Shown: piece after piece, positions 7,859-15,545 of the stretch
How the letters are laid out: the number at the start of each line of letters is the position of its first letter
Numbering within the stretch: the stretch's first letter is position 1
Origin: JANQLU01 sp964434955
GTDB lineage: Bacteria > Planctomycetota > Planctomycetia > Pirellulales > Pirellulaceae
Assembly: GCA_964434955.1 (NCBI GenBank)
Contig: CAYSXI010000033.1
Location: forward strand, 1-35,847
Direction: 5' to 3'
DNA: 35,847 bases
Notes under the pieces: model-generated
Told to the model about the DNA's origin: nothing
Databases searched by the model: none
The model's input: only the letters and a program-made list of their open reading frames with translations
Made by a program: the position numbers and the translations under genes

Positions 7859-9020
7859 GACCTTAATTCGTGACCAACTTGAAATCGACGAGCTGATTCG
7901 GAAATGGAACCCCGCGCCCGAAGATCTAAGCGTCTCGGTTCAGGGACTGAATCATTACTACGGTGAGGGTGACGCACGCAAGCAAGTTCTGTTTGAGAAT
8001 CGCCTCGATATTCGGGCCGGCGAGATCGTGATCATGACCGGGCCCTCGGGAAGTGGCAAAACGACTTTGCTGACCCTGATCGGGACGCTTCGTAGTGTTC
8101 AAGAAGGTAGCTTGAAAGTTCTTGGAACGGAGCTCAATGGTCTGTCCCAGGACAAGATCGTCAAGTTGCGGCAGGATATCGGGTTTATCTTCCAGGCGCA
8201 TAACCTTTTCGAATCGCTGACGGCCTACCAAAACGTCAAGATGGCAACCGAGTTGATAGGCGAAGAGTCAGGTGTTTCCAAGTCGAAGATCGAAGCAGCG
8301 CTGACGCGTCTCGGCCTGGGTGAACGAATCCACTACAAACCAAAGTCGCTTTCCGGTGGACAAAAGCAACGCGTGGCAATTGCTCGAGGCATCATTCATA
8401 GTCCGAAGTTGATTCTGGCCGACGAGCCGACCGCAGCCCTCGATGCAGAATCAGGGCGGGAAGTCGTAACGATTTTCCAGGAGTTGGCGCGTGACCATGG
8501 CGTGACGATCATCATTGTGACCCATGACAACCGAATTCTCGACGTGGCCGACCGGATGGTCAAAATGGTCGATGGCAACATTGTTTCTAACGTCCTGGTC
8601 AAGCGAGCCGAGATCATTTGCCAAATCCTGATCGACTTTGAAAAACAGTCCGACAGTCAGTTGCGACTTTTCAGCCAGCTGACTCCTGCCGTCCTGACCG
8701 ACGTCGCAGACAAGATGGAGTTGCGACAATACAAAGCCGGCGATGAAATCATTGTTCAAGGCGATATCGGTCGTGAATTTTTCGTGATTGCCAAAGGGGA
8801 CGTCGAGATCATCGTGAACGGAGAAAAGGTCAACGAGCTGCAAGCCGGTTCTTTTTTTGGAGAAGTCGCGTTAATTGAAGACGCGCCCAGGAATGCGACG
8901 GTTCGCGCCAAGAACGATGTCGCTTGTTTCCTGCTCGACAAGCAGGAATTTCAGGAGGTGCTCGACAAAAGTGCGTCCTTTGAAGAAGAGCTCAGAAAAG
9001 CCATTTTTGAACGACAGTAG
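7857..9020 (+). CDS. ABC transporter ATPase fused to C-terminal cyclic-nucleotide-binding domain
   Basis: A 387-residue protein. Residues about 27-245 form a LolD/MacB/DevA-type ATPase: Walker A GPSGSGKTT (62-70), Q-loop FQAHNLFES, signature LSGGQKQR (165-172), Walker B LILADE (185-190) and switch His223. After a short helical linker, residues about 270-378 form a cNMP-binding (CAP-like) domain with LFSQLTP, the beta-roll YKAGDEIIVQGD and a full phosphate-binding cassette GEVALIEDAPRNATV. Its Glu336 and Arg345 are the residues that hold the ribose and cyclic phosphate in CRP and PKA. The ATPase should power the two permeases upstream. Fusion to a sensor domain suggests that export is gated by cAMP or cGMP, which is inference. 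No strong ribosome binding site is seen; the start lies within a 15-base repeat. Confidence 0.93.
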   Translation: MTLIRDQLEIDELIRKWNPAPEDLSVSVQGLNHYYGEGDARKQVLFENRLDIRAGEIVIMTGPSGSGKTTLLTLIGTLRSVQEGSLKVLGTELNGLSQDKIVKLRQDIGFIFQAHNLFESLTAYQNVKMATELIGEESGVSKSKIEAALTRLGLGERIHYKPKSLSGGQKQRVAIARGIIHSPKLILADEPTAALDAESGREVVTIFQELARDHGVTIIIVTHDNRILDVADRMVKMVDGNIVSNVLVKRAEIICQILIDFEKQSDSQLRLFSQLTPAVLTDVADKMELRQYKAGDEIIVQGDIGREFFVIAKGDVEIIVNGEKVNELQAGSFFGEVALIEDAPRNATVRAKNDVACFLLDKQEFQEVLDKSASFEEELRKAIFERQ

Positions 9021-9120
9021 ACTCGAGAAGCGCCTTGACCGCCGCCGCGAAAATCGATTGAAAATTCGACTTTTCGTTGTTGATCGATAAAAATGACTCC
9101 CGTCGAATCCCGAGGAAGTC

Positions 9121-12100
9121 ATGAGCCAACAACCGCCCAGAAACCCATATAACCAACCGGCAAACAATCCCTATCTCGATCCAGCCAATCGAGGCCCCCA
9201 CCAACCTGGCCCGTATGGAAATCAACCTGGCCCGTACGGAAGCCATCCGGGGCAGCCGCCCGTCCCGCCTGGTTCTCACCCTCCGTCTGGCAAACCTGGG
9301 CCGCCGAACCAGAACCTGAAGCCCTTGCTGTTTCTCGGTATCGGCGCGCTGGCATTGTTGGTCTTTCTTTGCGTTTTGATTTCCTTCGTGATGATAAGCA
9401 TCCAGAATCAGAATCAAGCTCAGCCCGACTTGGTCGAGACGGATTTGGAAAGGCGCGAAGAGATAAAAAAAGCATTCTCGGATCCGATCACGATCAATGA
9501 ATCGGAACGAAAAGAAATTGACCAGTTGTTTGAACAATATCGAATCGCGGCGGACGAAGTCGACGGGCCCAGGTTTGTTGGTTGCTATGACTGGGACCGA
9601 ATTGCTGTTCAATTCAGTCGAGACACGCGTGAGCTAAACCTCTCGCTTTCAGAGTATCGCGAAGTCGCGCAGGGCACTCGGTCGGCCACAATTCGCGATT
9701 TCGCAAAAGTCGCCGATTCCTACACATTTGACGATGTCGAAATTCGTGCGATCCAGCCGATCGGCAATGGAAATGAAATTCTCGTCTATGCCAAGCTCGC
9801 GTACCGTGAATTTGGATCTAAATCCAAAATGCGATATTGGCTAATCAAGAAAAACGGAAGGTGGAAAATATTCGACCACGAAGAAATTGACACCGGGATT
9901 CGAATGTCGACCAGGCTGTCAGACGATATTCGACGAACCGGGAGCCGGTCCTTCACTCGCCAACAAATGACGAACTGGGAGAAGGCAAATGAAAACCTGT
10001 TGCTGGTCGGCCAATTGATTGAACAAGAGGACATGAAACGAGCGGATACCGCCATCAAGAGAATTCGGACGGATCATCTCTTGGCTCGCGGAGACAAGGT
10101 CCTGCTTTTGATTTATCGCGCTCAAATCAACTTTGAGTTCGAGCGGTATCAGGACGTATTGCGGAACTGTGATACCATCGCGGGCTTCTACCCGGACTCC
10201 CCAATCGTTCCGATGTACCGAGCGTCCGTTTACCAGTTCACGGAAGAATACGAAAAAGCCATCGCGGAAACAAAGAAGACAGAAAACTTGATGGGCCCAG
10301 ATACGGATGCGCTTTTGATTCGTGGCCAATGCTACAAAGAGCTGGGAGATAACGAAAAAGCGATTGAGAGTTTTCGTGCGGCCGTCAAGGATGACGAAGA
10401 CAATTGGGATGCGATCTACGAGCTGGGTATTGCATTGGAGGAGGAAGGAAAGGACCTCGGCGAAATTGGAGTCTGCCTGGAAAAGGCTTACGACAAACGA
10501 AGCGCTTTTCAATATGTCGCGCAACAGTTTGACGAAACGTATAACTATTTGGCACTTGAAGAACTACTCAAAGCCTATCGAAAGACACAGAAACGAGACC
10601 CGGTTTTCGCGTACTACGAATCCGACCGTCTGATTCGTGAGAAAAAGTGGAGCGACGCGACAAAAATTCTGCGCCCGATCCTGCGAAACCATGACCCCGA
10701 GCAGATTGACACCTTTTCTCTTTATGCCAACTATGTCTCAGCTGCCTCCAAGGCCGAATCGGTCAGTTCCATGTACGCCCGAATGGACGACAAGACAAAC
10801 GCGCTGATCGCGATTGGCAATCAATTTGCCGACAAGGACAAAGAGCTTGACGAGATCTGCAAGCTGTACCAGATGGACTTCGGTGATGACGTTCATTGGC
10901 TTTTCTACCAGTCACAGCTCCTTGAAAACCGCAAGCAATGGAGCGCCGCTTACGACCTTTTGAAAAATCGGCTTGACGAGATCGCAAAAGATGAAAGCGC
11001 CGATTCCTATCTCAACAATTTCTTTCATTCCGCGGCGAAATCCGGTAACGCGATCGATGCCTACCGGCGATTCAAAGACAAAACCAAAGCATTCCAGCGA
11101 CTGAACTGGCTCTTGCAATCCAATGAAGATGCCGAAGGCCTTCAAAAATTGGTGGACATTCGAAGGCGGGATAAAAATGATTTTGACGTGCATTTTGCTC
11201 AGGTCTGCGTTTTTGAAATCAAGAAAGACTACAAGAACGCGTTCAACCAACTGGTTCAAATTTACACTTCCAACTTTACGAAAGAAGAAACATCCAAGTC
11301 CGATTGGATGCTGATCCAGATGGGCCACAAAACAGGGCAACTGAAAAGGGCTTACGAGCTTTCGCTCAACCGAAAAGAGGCTTTTCGATATCTTGCCCGT
11401 CTGGAGCTTGATTCCAACACCGACGAGATTCGAAACATCGTTGAGATACACACCCGCCAATACGGCGAAAGTCCACATTCCACACAGGCAAGATTGAATC
11501 TCGCGGTTCACGACAAGGACTGGGCGAAAGCCGTCAAGTGCCTGAGTGAGTTCAAGAACCATGAAAGCTACGAGAACTTCTATCCGGCCAATGGTTTAAC
11601 CATGGCGATGAAAGAGGAGCACCCCGAGGATTGGGCGATGCAATTTGTGAAGCTTTGTAACGACGAACAGCGGGCCTACGACCACTGCCTTCGAAAGTTG
11701 TTTGAAGACGAATCCAAACAACTAACGCCGTTGGTCAATCGACTCAAACAGCGATTGGGAGACTCGGATTCGACGCAGATTTGGGAAATGGTTTCGAACC
11801 TGCACGTGGAAAAAAAACCGGAGGCGACGCTCGCCGTACTGAAGCAAAAACAGCCATCTTTGATGAAAGGCGATTCGGAGTGGAGGTATCGTGAGTTGCG
11901 CTTGGAATGCTTGATTCGGGCCGGCCAACCTGATTCCGCTGAGGCAATCGAAGACGCGGACTGGTTCATTGAAGAATTGGATGATCCTGTTTACGAATTT
12001 GCCCGGGAGATGGCCGCCGGCAATCGCGAATCGGCGGAATCCGCGCTTCAAAACTTGGTGGATGACTACGGCTTCGAAGTTGAAACGATCAGAAACTTTC

Positions 12101-12165
12101 GAATTGTCAGGTACGCGGCGGCAACAGAAAAAGGAAAAGTCGTGGCAGAAAAACTGTTCGAATAG
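9121..12165 (+). CDS. Membrane-anchored TPR-repeat protein with Pro/Gly-rich N-terminus
   Basis: A 1014-residue protein of unknown function. Residues 1-65 are disordered and rich in Pro, Gly, Asn and Gln, with a QPGPYG(N/S) repeat, as in many planctomycete membrane proteins. One transmembrane helix lies at about 67-94. Residues about 130-285 resemble an NTF2/SnoaL-like module (YREVAQGTRSATIRDFAKV, MRYWLIKKNGRWKIFDHE). From about 300 to the end there are many TPR-like helical pairs (RGQCYKELGDNEKAIESFRAAVKDD is the clearest, near 400-424), implying a protein-binding scaffold outside the inner membrane. The ATG is supported by AGGA at 9113-9116. It starts 100 bases after the ABC ATPase on the same strand and could belong to that unit, but it may have its own promoter. 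Domain calls are from pattern only. Confidence 0.8.
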   Translation: MSQQPPRNPYNQPANNPYLDPANRGPHQPGPYGNQPGPYGSHPGQPPVPPGSHPPSGKPGPPNQNLKPLLFLGIGALALLVFLCVLISFVMISIQNQNQAQPDLVETDLERREEIKKAFSDPITINESERKEIDQLFEQYRIAADEVDGPRFVGCYDWDRIAVQFSRDTRELNLSLSEYREVAQGTRSATIRDFAKVADSYTFDDVEIRAIQPIGNGNEILVYAKLAYREFGSKSKMRYWLIKKNGRWKIFDHEEIDTGIRMSTRLSDDIRRTGSRSFTRQQMTNWEKANENLLLVGQLIEQEDMKRADTAIKRIRTDHLLARGDKVLLLIYRAQINFEFERYQDVLRNCDTIAGFYPDSPIVPMYRASVYQFTEEYEKAIAETKKTENLMGPDTDALLIRGQCYKELGDNEKAIESFRAAVKDDEDNWDAIYELGIALEEEGKDLGEIGVCLEKAYDKRSAFQYVAQQFDETYNYLALEELLKAYRKTQKRDPVFAYYESDRLIREKKWSDATKILRPILRNHDPEQIDTFSLYANYVSAASKAESVSSMYARMDDKTNALIAIGNQFADKDKELDEICKLYQMDFGDDVHWLFYQSQLLENRKQWSAAYDLLKNRLDEIAKDESADSYLNNFFHSAAKSGNAIDAYRRFKDKTKAFQRLNWLLQSNEDAEGLQKLVDIRRRDKNDFDVHFAQVCVFEIKKDYKNAFNQLVQIYTSNFTKEETSKSDWMLIQMGHKTGQLKRAYELSLNRKEAFRYLARLELDSNTDEIRNIVEIHTRQYGESPHSTQARLNLAVHDKDWAKAVKCLSEFKNHESYENFYPANGLTMAMKEEHPEDWAMQFVKLCNDEQRAYDHCLRKLFEDESKQLTPLVNRLKQRLGDSDSTQIWEMVSNLHVEKKPEATLAVLKQKQPSLMKGDSEWRYRELRLECLIRAGQPDSAEAIEDADWFIEELDDPVYEFAREMAAGNRESAESALQNLVDDYGFEVETIRNFRIVRYAAATEKGKVVAEKLFE
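9202..9243 (+). repeat. Two 21-base in-frame tandem repeats
   Basis: Two near-identical 21-base units, 9202-9222 and 9223-9243, encode QPGPYGN and QPGPYGS in the disordered N-terminus of the TPR protein. They look like a local in-frame duplication in a low-complexity segment. Confidence 0.85.
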
Positions 12166-12346
12166 ACGAGGCCAGCTAGCAAGAAGTTGTTTTTTCAAAT
12201 ATTCCCAACAAAGCGTGTCTCATTTCGGACCCGTTTCGCATTTAGTGAATAGGAGTCCCGCACTCGCGTTGCGCGGTTCCCCAAACCTGAACGTTGATTT
12301 TTCGTCTTGTTCGGGTCGATAGAAAGCCCAGGGTTGAGCCTTTGCT

Positions 12347-12351
12347 GGAGG
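12347..12351 (+). promoter_or_regulatory. Shine-Dalgarno sequence GGAGG
   Basis: A full GGAGG seven bases before the ATG at 12359 fixes the start of the phosphatase-like gene. It is stronger than most translation signals in this window. The remaining 180 or so bases back to the TPR gene show no recognised element. Confidence 0.75.
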
Positions 12352-12358
12352 ACTCGCG

Positions 12359-12898
12359 ATGAAATTGGGACTTGAAGGTATCCACGATCGAAAACGCCCG
12401 TTCAAAGTTGTTTTCGTATGCTGGGCCAACGTCTGCCGTTCGCGGCTTTTGGAATCCGCCGGCAAGAAATGGATTCGAAAGAATCGCGCGCAGGGATCCA
12501 TTCAGGTAACTTCGGCGGGAATTTCGATACCGGCAAAGAACATGGTGCCCGGTTGGCGATTTCGCTTGCTTTCCTGGTTTCGGGGCTATCGATTGACACG
12601 AGTTCAAAAACAACTTTCCAAACTTCACCTGAATTCGTCGGATCTCATTGTGGTCGTTGATCGACTTTGCCTCGATTCACTGAAAACCATTGATCCGAGC
12701 CCGCGCTCCAACGTGGCCCTGCTCAGTGACTTTCTGGAATCGGATTGGCCGGTCGATGTCCCTGACCCGATGGTCGGCACCTTTGAAAAATGTCGTCGAG
12801 CCATCTCGATGATCGAGGCCGCGGTGCCCAGGATCCTGCAACAATCGAAAACAGGAGCGGGCATCGAATCCGCGAATCTGGTTCAAGCGGCTGACTAG
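12359..12898 (+). CDS. Low-molecular-weight protein-tyrosine-phosphatase-like protein
   Basis: A 179-residue protein with the LMW-PTP/arsenate-reductase fold signature. The P-loop C(X)5RS reads CWANVCRS, with nucleophile Cys21 and Arg27, after the usual first strand KVVFV. The general-acid motif is DPM at Asp136 (usual DP(F/Y/W)), followed by the normal C-terminal helix (FEKCRRAISMIEAAVPRIL). VVVDRLCLDSL fills the place of the central strand and helix. The family removes phosphate from protein tyrosines, often on kinases that control exopolysaccharide export, or reduces arsenate. No tyrosine kinase or arsenic gene lies nearby, so the substrate is open. The Pro usually found after CRS is Arg here. 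The stop overlaps the convergent lipoprotein stop in the palindrome CTAG. Confidence 0.8.
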   Translation: MKLGLEGIHDRKRPFKVVFVCWANVCRSRLLESAGKKWIRKNRAQGSIQVTSAGISIPAKNMVPGWRFRLLSWFRGYRLTRVQKQLSKLHLNSSDLIVVVDRLCLDSLKTIDPSPRSNVALLSDFLESDWPVDVPDPMVGTFEKCRRAISMIEAAVPRILQQSKTGAGIESANLVQAAD

Positions 12899-14142
12899 TT
12901 TCCGGCTGCCGGCAAGCCTTGCGCGGTTCGAAGCTTTGCTTTCTCGATTTCCATCTGAACCAATTCGTGGATCATTTCGCTTCGAGTTTGCAAAACGTTG
13001 GCTTTGTTCTGCAGGTGGGTTTCAAGATCGAGCGGCTTGAGCTCCGCCGCTGCCTCCGCAGATTTGATGGACGCTTTTAAGCTGCGGATGGTTTCTTTCT
13101 TGATTGCGATGATTCGGTTGCGACGTTGAATCGAATAAACCAGTTCAGCAATCTCAGCTTCAATCAGCTTCTTTCGTGCATCCAGAACTTCTTGAATTTG
13201 CTGCGCCCGGCAACAGGCTTCCTGATTTTGTTCTTTTCGGAATCGCCTCGCCGATTGAAGCAAACGCTTCTTGGTCAAAGCCAAGCCGAGCAGCGGATGA
13301 AGACTGCGAGCGCTGGATCGAATCAGTTCCAGCAGATCAGCATCACAACATTCCGTCAGCAGCGCCAACGCCTGAAGATCTTTGCGATTGGCCCAAGCGG
13401 TTGCCAGGGCCGTGTCCAATTCTACGGTGGGTCCCGATTCTGTTACCTGCCAATCCGTCCAGATCGGCCCCGCTTGCGTTTGCAGATCCAACAAAAGTTC
13501 GAGGCCGTTTGTCAGTCGCTTTTGCCCATAGAGCAATTCGACGGCCCGCTCTTCAAGTTGATTCTGCTTCCGGTGAAGGGTGCGTTCATCGAAGTCGATC
13601 GGCAACTCGGATTCCTTGAGCTTGCGAACGATCCGAGCCGCATCTTCCAGTTCATCGGTTGATTGTTGCAACAGTTCGTACTGAAGATAAACTTCGGCAA
13701 GTTGCAAGTAGATCTCGGCTGCCTGGCCGGACGAGGCGTTTTGCTCGTGCTCTTTCTGCAAGTGCAGAATTCGCTTCAGGCATTCGGGAAAATCATTGCA
13801 TCCACATTGGAGCTGCCGAACTTCCTTGTCGATGGCTTTCGCAATCGTCGAGTTTTCTCCAGCCAAGCGAGTGATCTCGTCAAGGCGTGCGCTACGAATT
13901 TGAGCTCCCCGTTCAACCTCCAAGGCGCTGCCGGCGGTTTGTTTGATTTCGAAATGCACGATCGAAGATCGCTCGTCGTAGTTGACCGACGGCAAATCGT
14001 TGGCACGAGAAGTCTCAGCGACGGCCAAGCCGGGTTCGTTGTGAGTTTGACGAGCGAGCCTCGTGCGCATGCATCCGCTACCCAGCACCAAAATGGCTGT
14101 AGCAAGAATGCATGTAACTCCAACTGCGAGACGTGACGTCAT
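12895..14142 (-). CDS. Coiled-coil lipoprotein, possibly a divergent outer-membrane-factor-like protein
   Basis: The ATG at 14142 is chosen because it gives a lipoprotein leader (MTSRLAVGVTCILATAILVL, then GSGC with Cys24); a longer frame from 14214 would place it internally. The mature protein of about 390 residues is almost all charged alpha helix, with long heptad-like stretches. The final 110 residues (ARKKLIEAEIAELVYSIQ; MIHELVQMEIEKAKLRTAQG) resemble the last helices of TolC/NodT proteins, but no clear beta-barrel segment is seen, so this may be only a superficial coiled-coil likeness. Other helical parts (LQLAEVYLQYELLQQSTDEL) look TPR-like. It might act beneath the outer membrane. No function is assigned. 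Its stop shares CTAG with the phosphatase-like gene on the other strand. Confidence 0.65.
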   Translation of the reverse strand: MTSRLAVGVTCILATAILVLGSGCMRTRLARQTHNEPGLAVAETSRANDLPSVNYDERSSIVHFEIKQTAGSALEVERGAQIRSARLDEITRLAGENSTIAKAIDKEVRQLQCGCNDFPECLKRILHLQKEHEQNASSGQAAEIYLQLAEVYLQYELLQQSTDELEDAARIVRKLKESELPIDFDERTLHRKQNQLEERAVELLYGQKRLTNGLELLLDLQTQAGPIWTDWQVTESGPTVELDTALATAWANRKDLQALALLTECCDADLLELIRSSARSLHPLLGLALTKKRLLQSARRFRKEQNQEACCRAQQIQEVLDARKKLIEAEIAELVYSIQRRNRIIAIKKETIRSLKASIKSAEAAAELKPLDLETHLQNKANVLQTRSEMIHELVQMEIEKAKLRTAQGLPAAGN

Positions 14143-14387
14143 CTTGTTTGACTTCCGAGTTGCTAGCGTCGTTTCAAGTAGAACCACTGTTTTTATCGAC
14201 AGGATCGGGGCCATTGGAATCCTTTGAAGTGGCCAGCACGCAAAGTTTGACTGGCTTGGCCGACTGGACCCCAGGGGCTGTTAGGGTGTGACGGTGGTTC
14301 GGGTCAGGTAAGAAGCAACCGCCGATGAGAGCGAAGCGCAGGATCATTGAGATGCGGAATCGGCAGACAGGGTCGTGCCAGGAAATC
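14143..14387. other. Intergenic spacer, no recognised element
   Basis: These 245 bases lie between the downstream end of the Gfo/Idh/MocA pair and the lipoprotein start, both on the minus strand. They probably hold the lipoprotein promoter. I found no convincing promoter, terminator or small gene; the open frame crossing it lacks protein-like composition. Confidence 0.4.
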
Positions 14388-15542
14388 CTAATGAGCGTGT
14401 CGATCGCTGAGTTTTGTGACTGAGCCGACCGGTACCACATTTCCTGTCTCCGCACTCTCAACGGCGGCGAAACAAATTTCAAGCGTGGGCAATACGGTTT
14501 CAGCGTGATTCTCCGGTCGCCGGTTTTCCTGGATCGAACAAATCAGCTCGCCCATCGTTCCCTGAAAGCCATCGTCAAACCAGCGAGATTCCAAAAGGGG
14601 GTTTGCGACGCCATCTTCAAAATGGATCTCCACCTGCTGCTCATTCAAGTTGGGGCCCGATGCGACCAAGGTTGCCTTGGAACCGACAATGATGGTTCGA
14701 TCCAAAGGACAGCGGTTCGAGTCTCCTCGAAAAGAAAGGGCGGTTTGCGCGTATTTTCCTTCATCCGAATCGAAATCAATCAGAACCTGGCCATTCAAGG
14801 GGGGAATTGCCTTCTGGGTGTTTGTGCGTCCCAACTGGGCAAATACATTTCGCGGTCGGAATTCCGGCAGGTAGCAAACCAGCATGTCAAACCAATGGAT
14901 GGCGAAATCATAGAGAAGCAGATGATGAACGCGGTCAAAAGGCGTTCCGGCACACCAGTTGTGGTCCCAGTGAATGCTGATGTCGACACTTTGAATCTCG
15001 CCAAGCATTCCGGCTTCTATTGCCTTTCGCGCGTAGGCGACGTGCGGCGCCCAACGGCCATTGTGGTTAACCGCCAGAAATACATTCTGCGAGTCGGCGA
15101 GATCAATCAATTCTTTCGCATCAGCGATGTCGACGGCGAGCGGCTTTTGGCTCAAAACATGTCGGCCGGAAGCTAAAGCCTTGCGGATCAACTCGACACG
15201 ATCGACCGGGTGCGGCGTGAGATCAGCGATCACAAAATCGGCATCAAAGAACTCGCGCTCGCTTTCGCAGAGCTTGGCGTCAGGAAAAAATTCGTCTCGC
15301 AATTTCCTGGCTCGGTCCCTGTGACGGTCATAAACCGCGGTGACGGGAAACTGAGCTTCGCGATATACACCTAAATGAGTCGCTGCAATTCCGCCGCAGC
15401 CTAGCAAACCAATCGGCAATGCGGGAGGTTCTGGGTTGGGCGGTAAATAGTCGATCTTCGGTGCTTCAACGACTTTTTGGCTCGCCGTTTTGCTAACGCG
15501 GTAATCATCGGTATCGGGTGTGGTGTTTTCGGATTCGGACAA
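14388..15542 (-). CDS. Gfo/Idh/MocA family oxidoreductase (second of pair)
   Basis: A 384-residue NAD(P)-dependent oxidoreductase of the family that acts on sugars, inositols and their derivatives. After a non-conserved N-terminal extension of about 40 residues comes the Rossmann motif GLLGCGGIAATH, and then a QKP at 132-134 where the family usually has EKP; its Lys133 is the expected catalytic/cofactor lysine. The C-terminal alpha/beta domain contains GRWAPHVAYARKAIEAGMLGEI, IHWDHNWCAGTPFDRVHHLL and DFAIHWFDMLVCYLPE. The latter two supply candidate catalytic His/Asp residues. The start lies 3 bases after the stop of the other family member, so the two are surely co-transcribed and probably act in one catabolic route. 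The substrate is unknown. Confidence 0.9.
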   Translation of the reverse strand: MSESENTTPDTDDYRVSKTASQKVVEAPKIDYLPPNPEPPALPIGLLGCGGIAATHLGVYREAQFPVTAVYDRHRDRARKLRDEFFPDAKLCESEREFFDADFVIADLTPHPVDRVELIRKALASGRHVLSQKPLAVDIADAKELIDLADSQNVFLAVNHNGRWAPHVAYARKAIEAGMLGEIQSVDISIHWDHNWCAGTPFDRVHHLLLYDFAIHWFDMLVCYLPEFRPRNVFAQLGRTNTQKAIPPLNGQVLIDFDSDEGKYAQTALSFRGDSNRCPLDRTIIVGSKATLVASGPNLNEQQVEIHFEDGVANPLLESRWFDDGFQGTMGELICSIQENRRPENHAETVLPTLEICFAAVESAETGNVVPVGSVTKLSDRHAH

Positions 15543-15545
15543 TCG

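Noticed and set aside
9202..9243. Possible CRISPR or regulatory repeat
   Set aside because: Only two in-frame copies without spacers, encoding a Pro/Gly-rich protein segment.
14174..14482. Small 102-codon gene upstream of the lipoprotein on the minus strand
   Set aside because: Overlaps the end of the Gfo/Idh/MocA gene in another frame and has no ribosome binding site or protein-like pattern.
14505..15176. 223-codon open frame on the plus strand
   Set aside because: Antisense shadow of the second Gfo/Idh/MocA gene, with no signal, motif or ribosome binding site.
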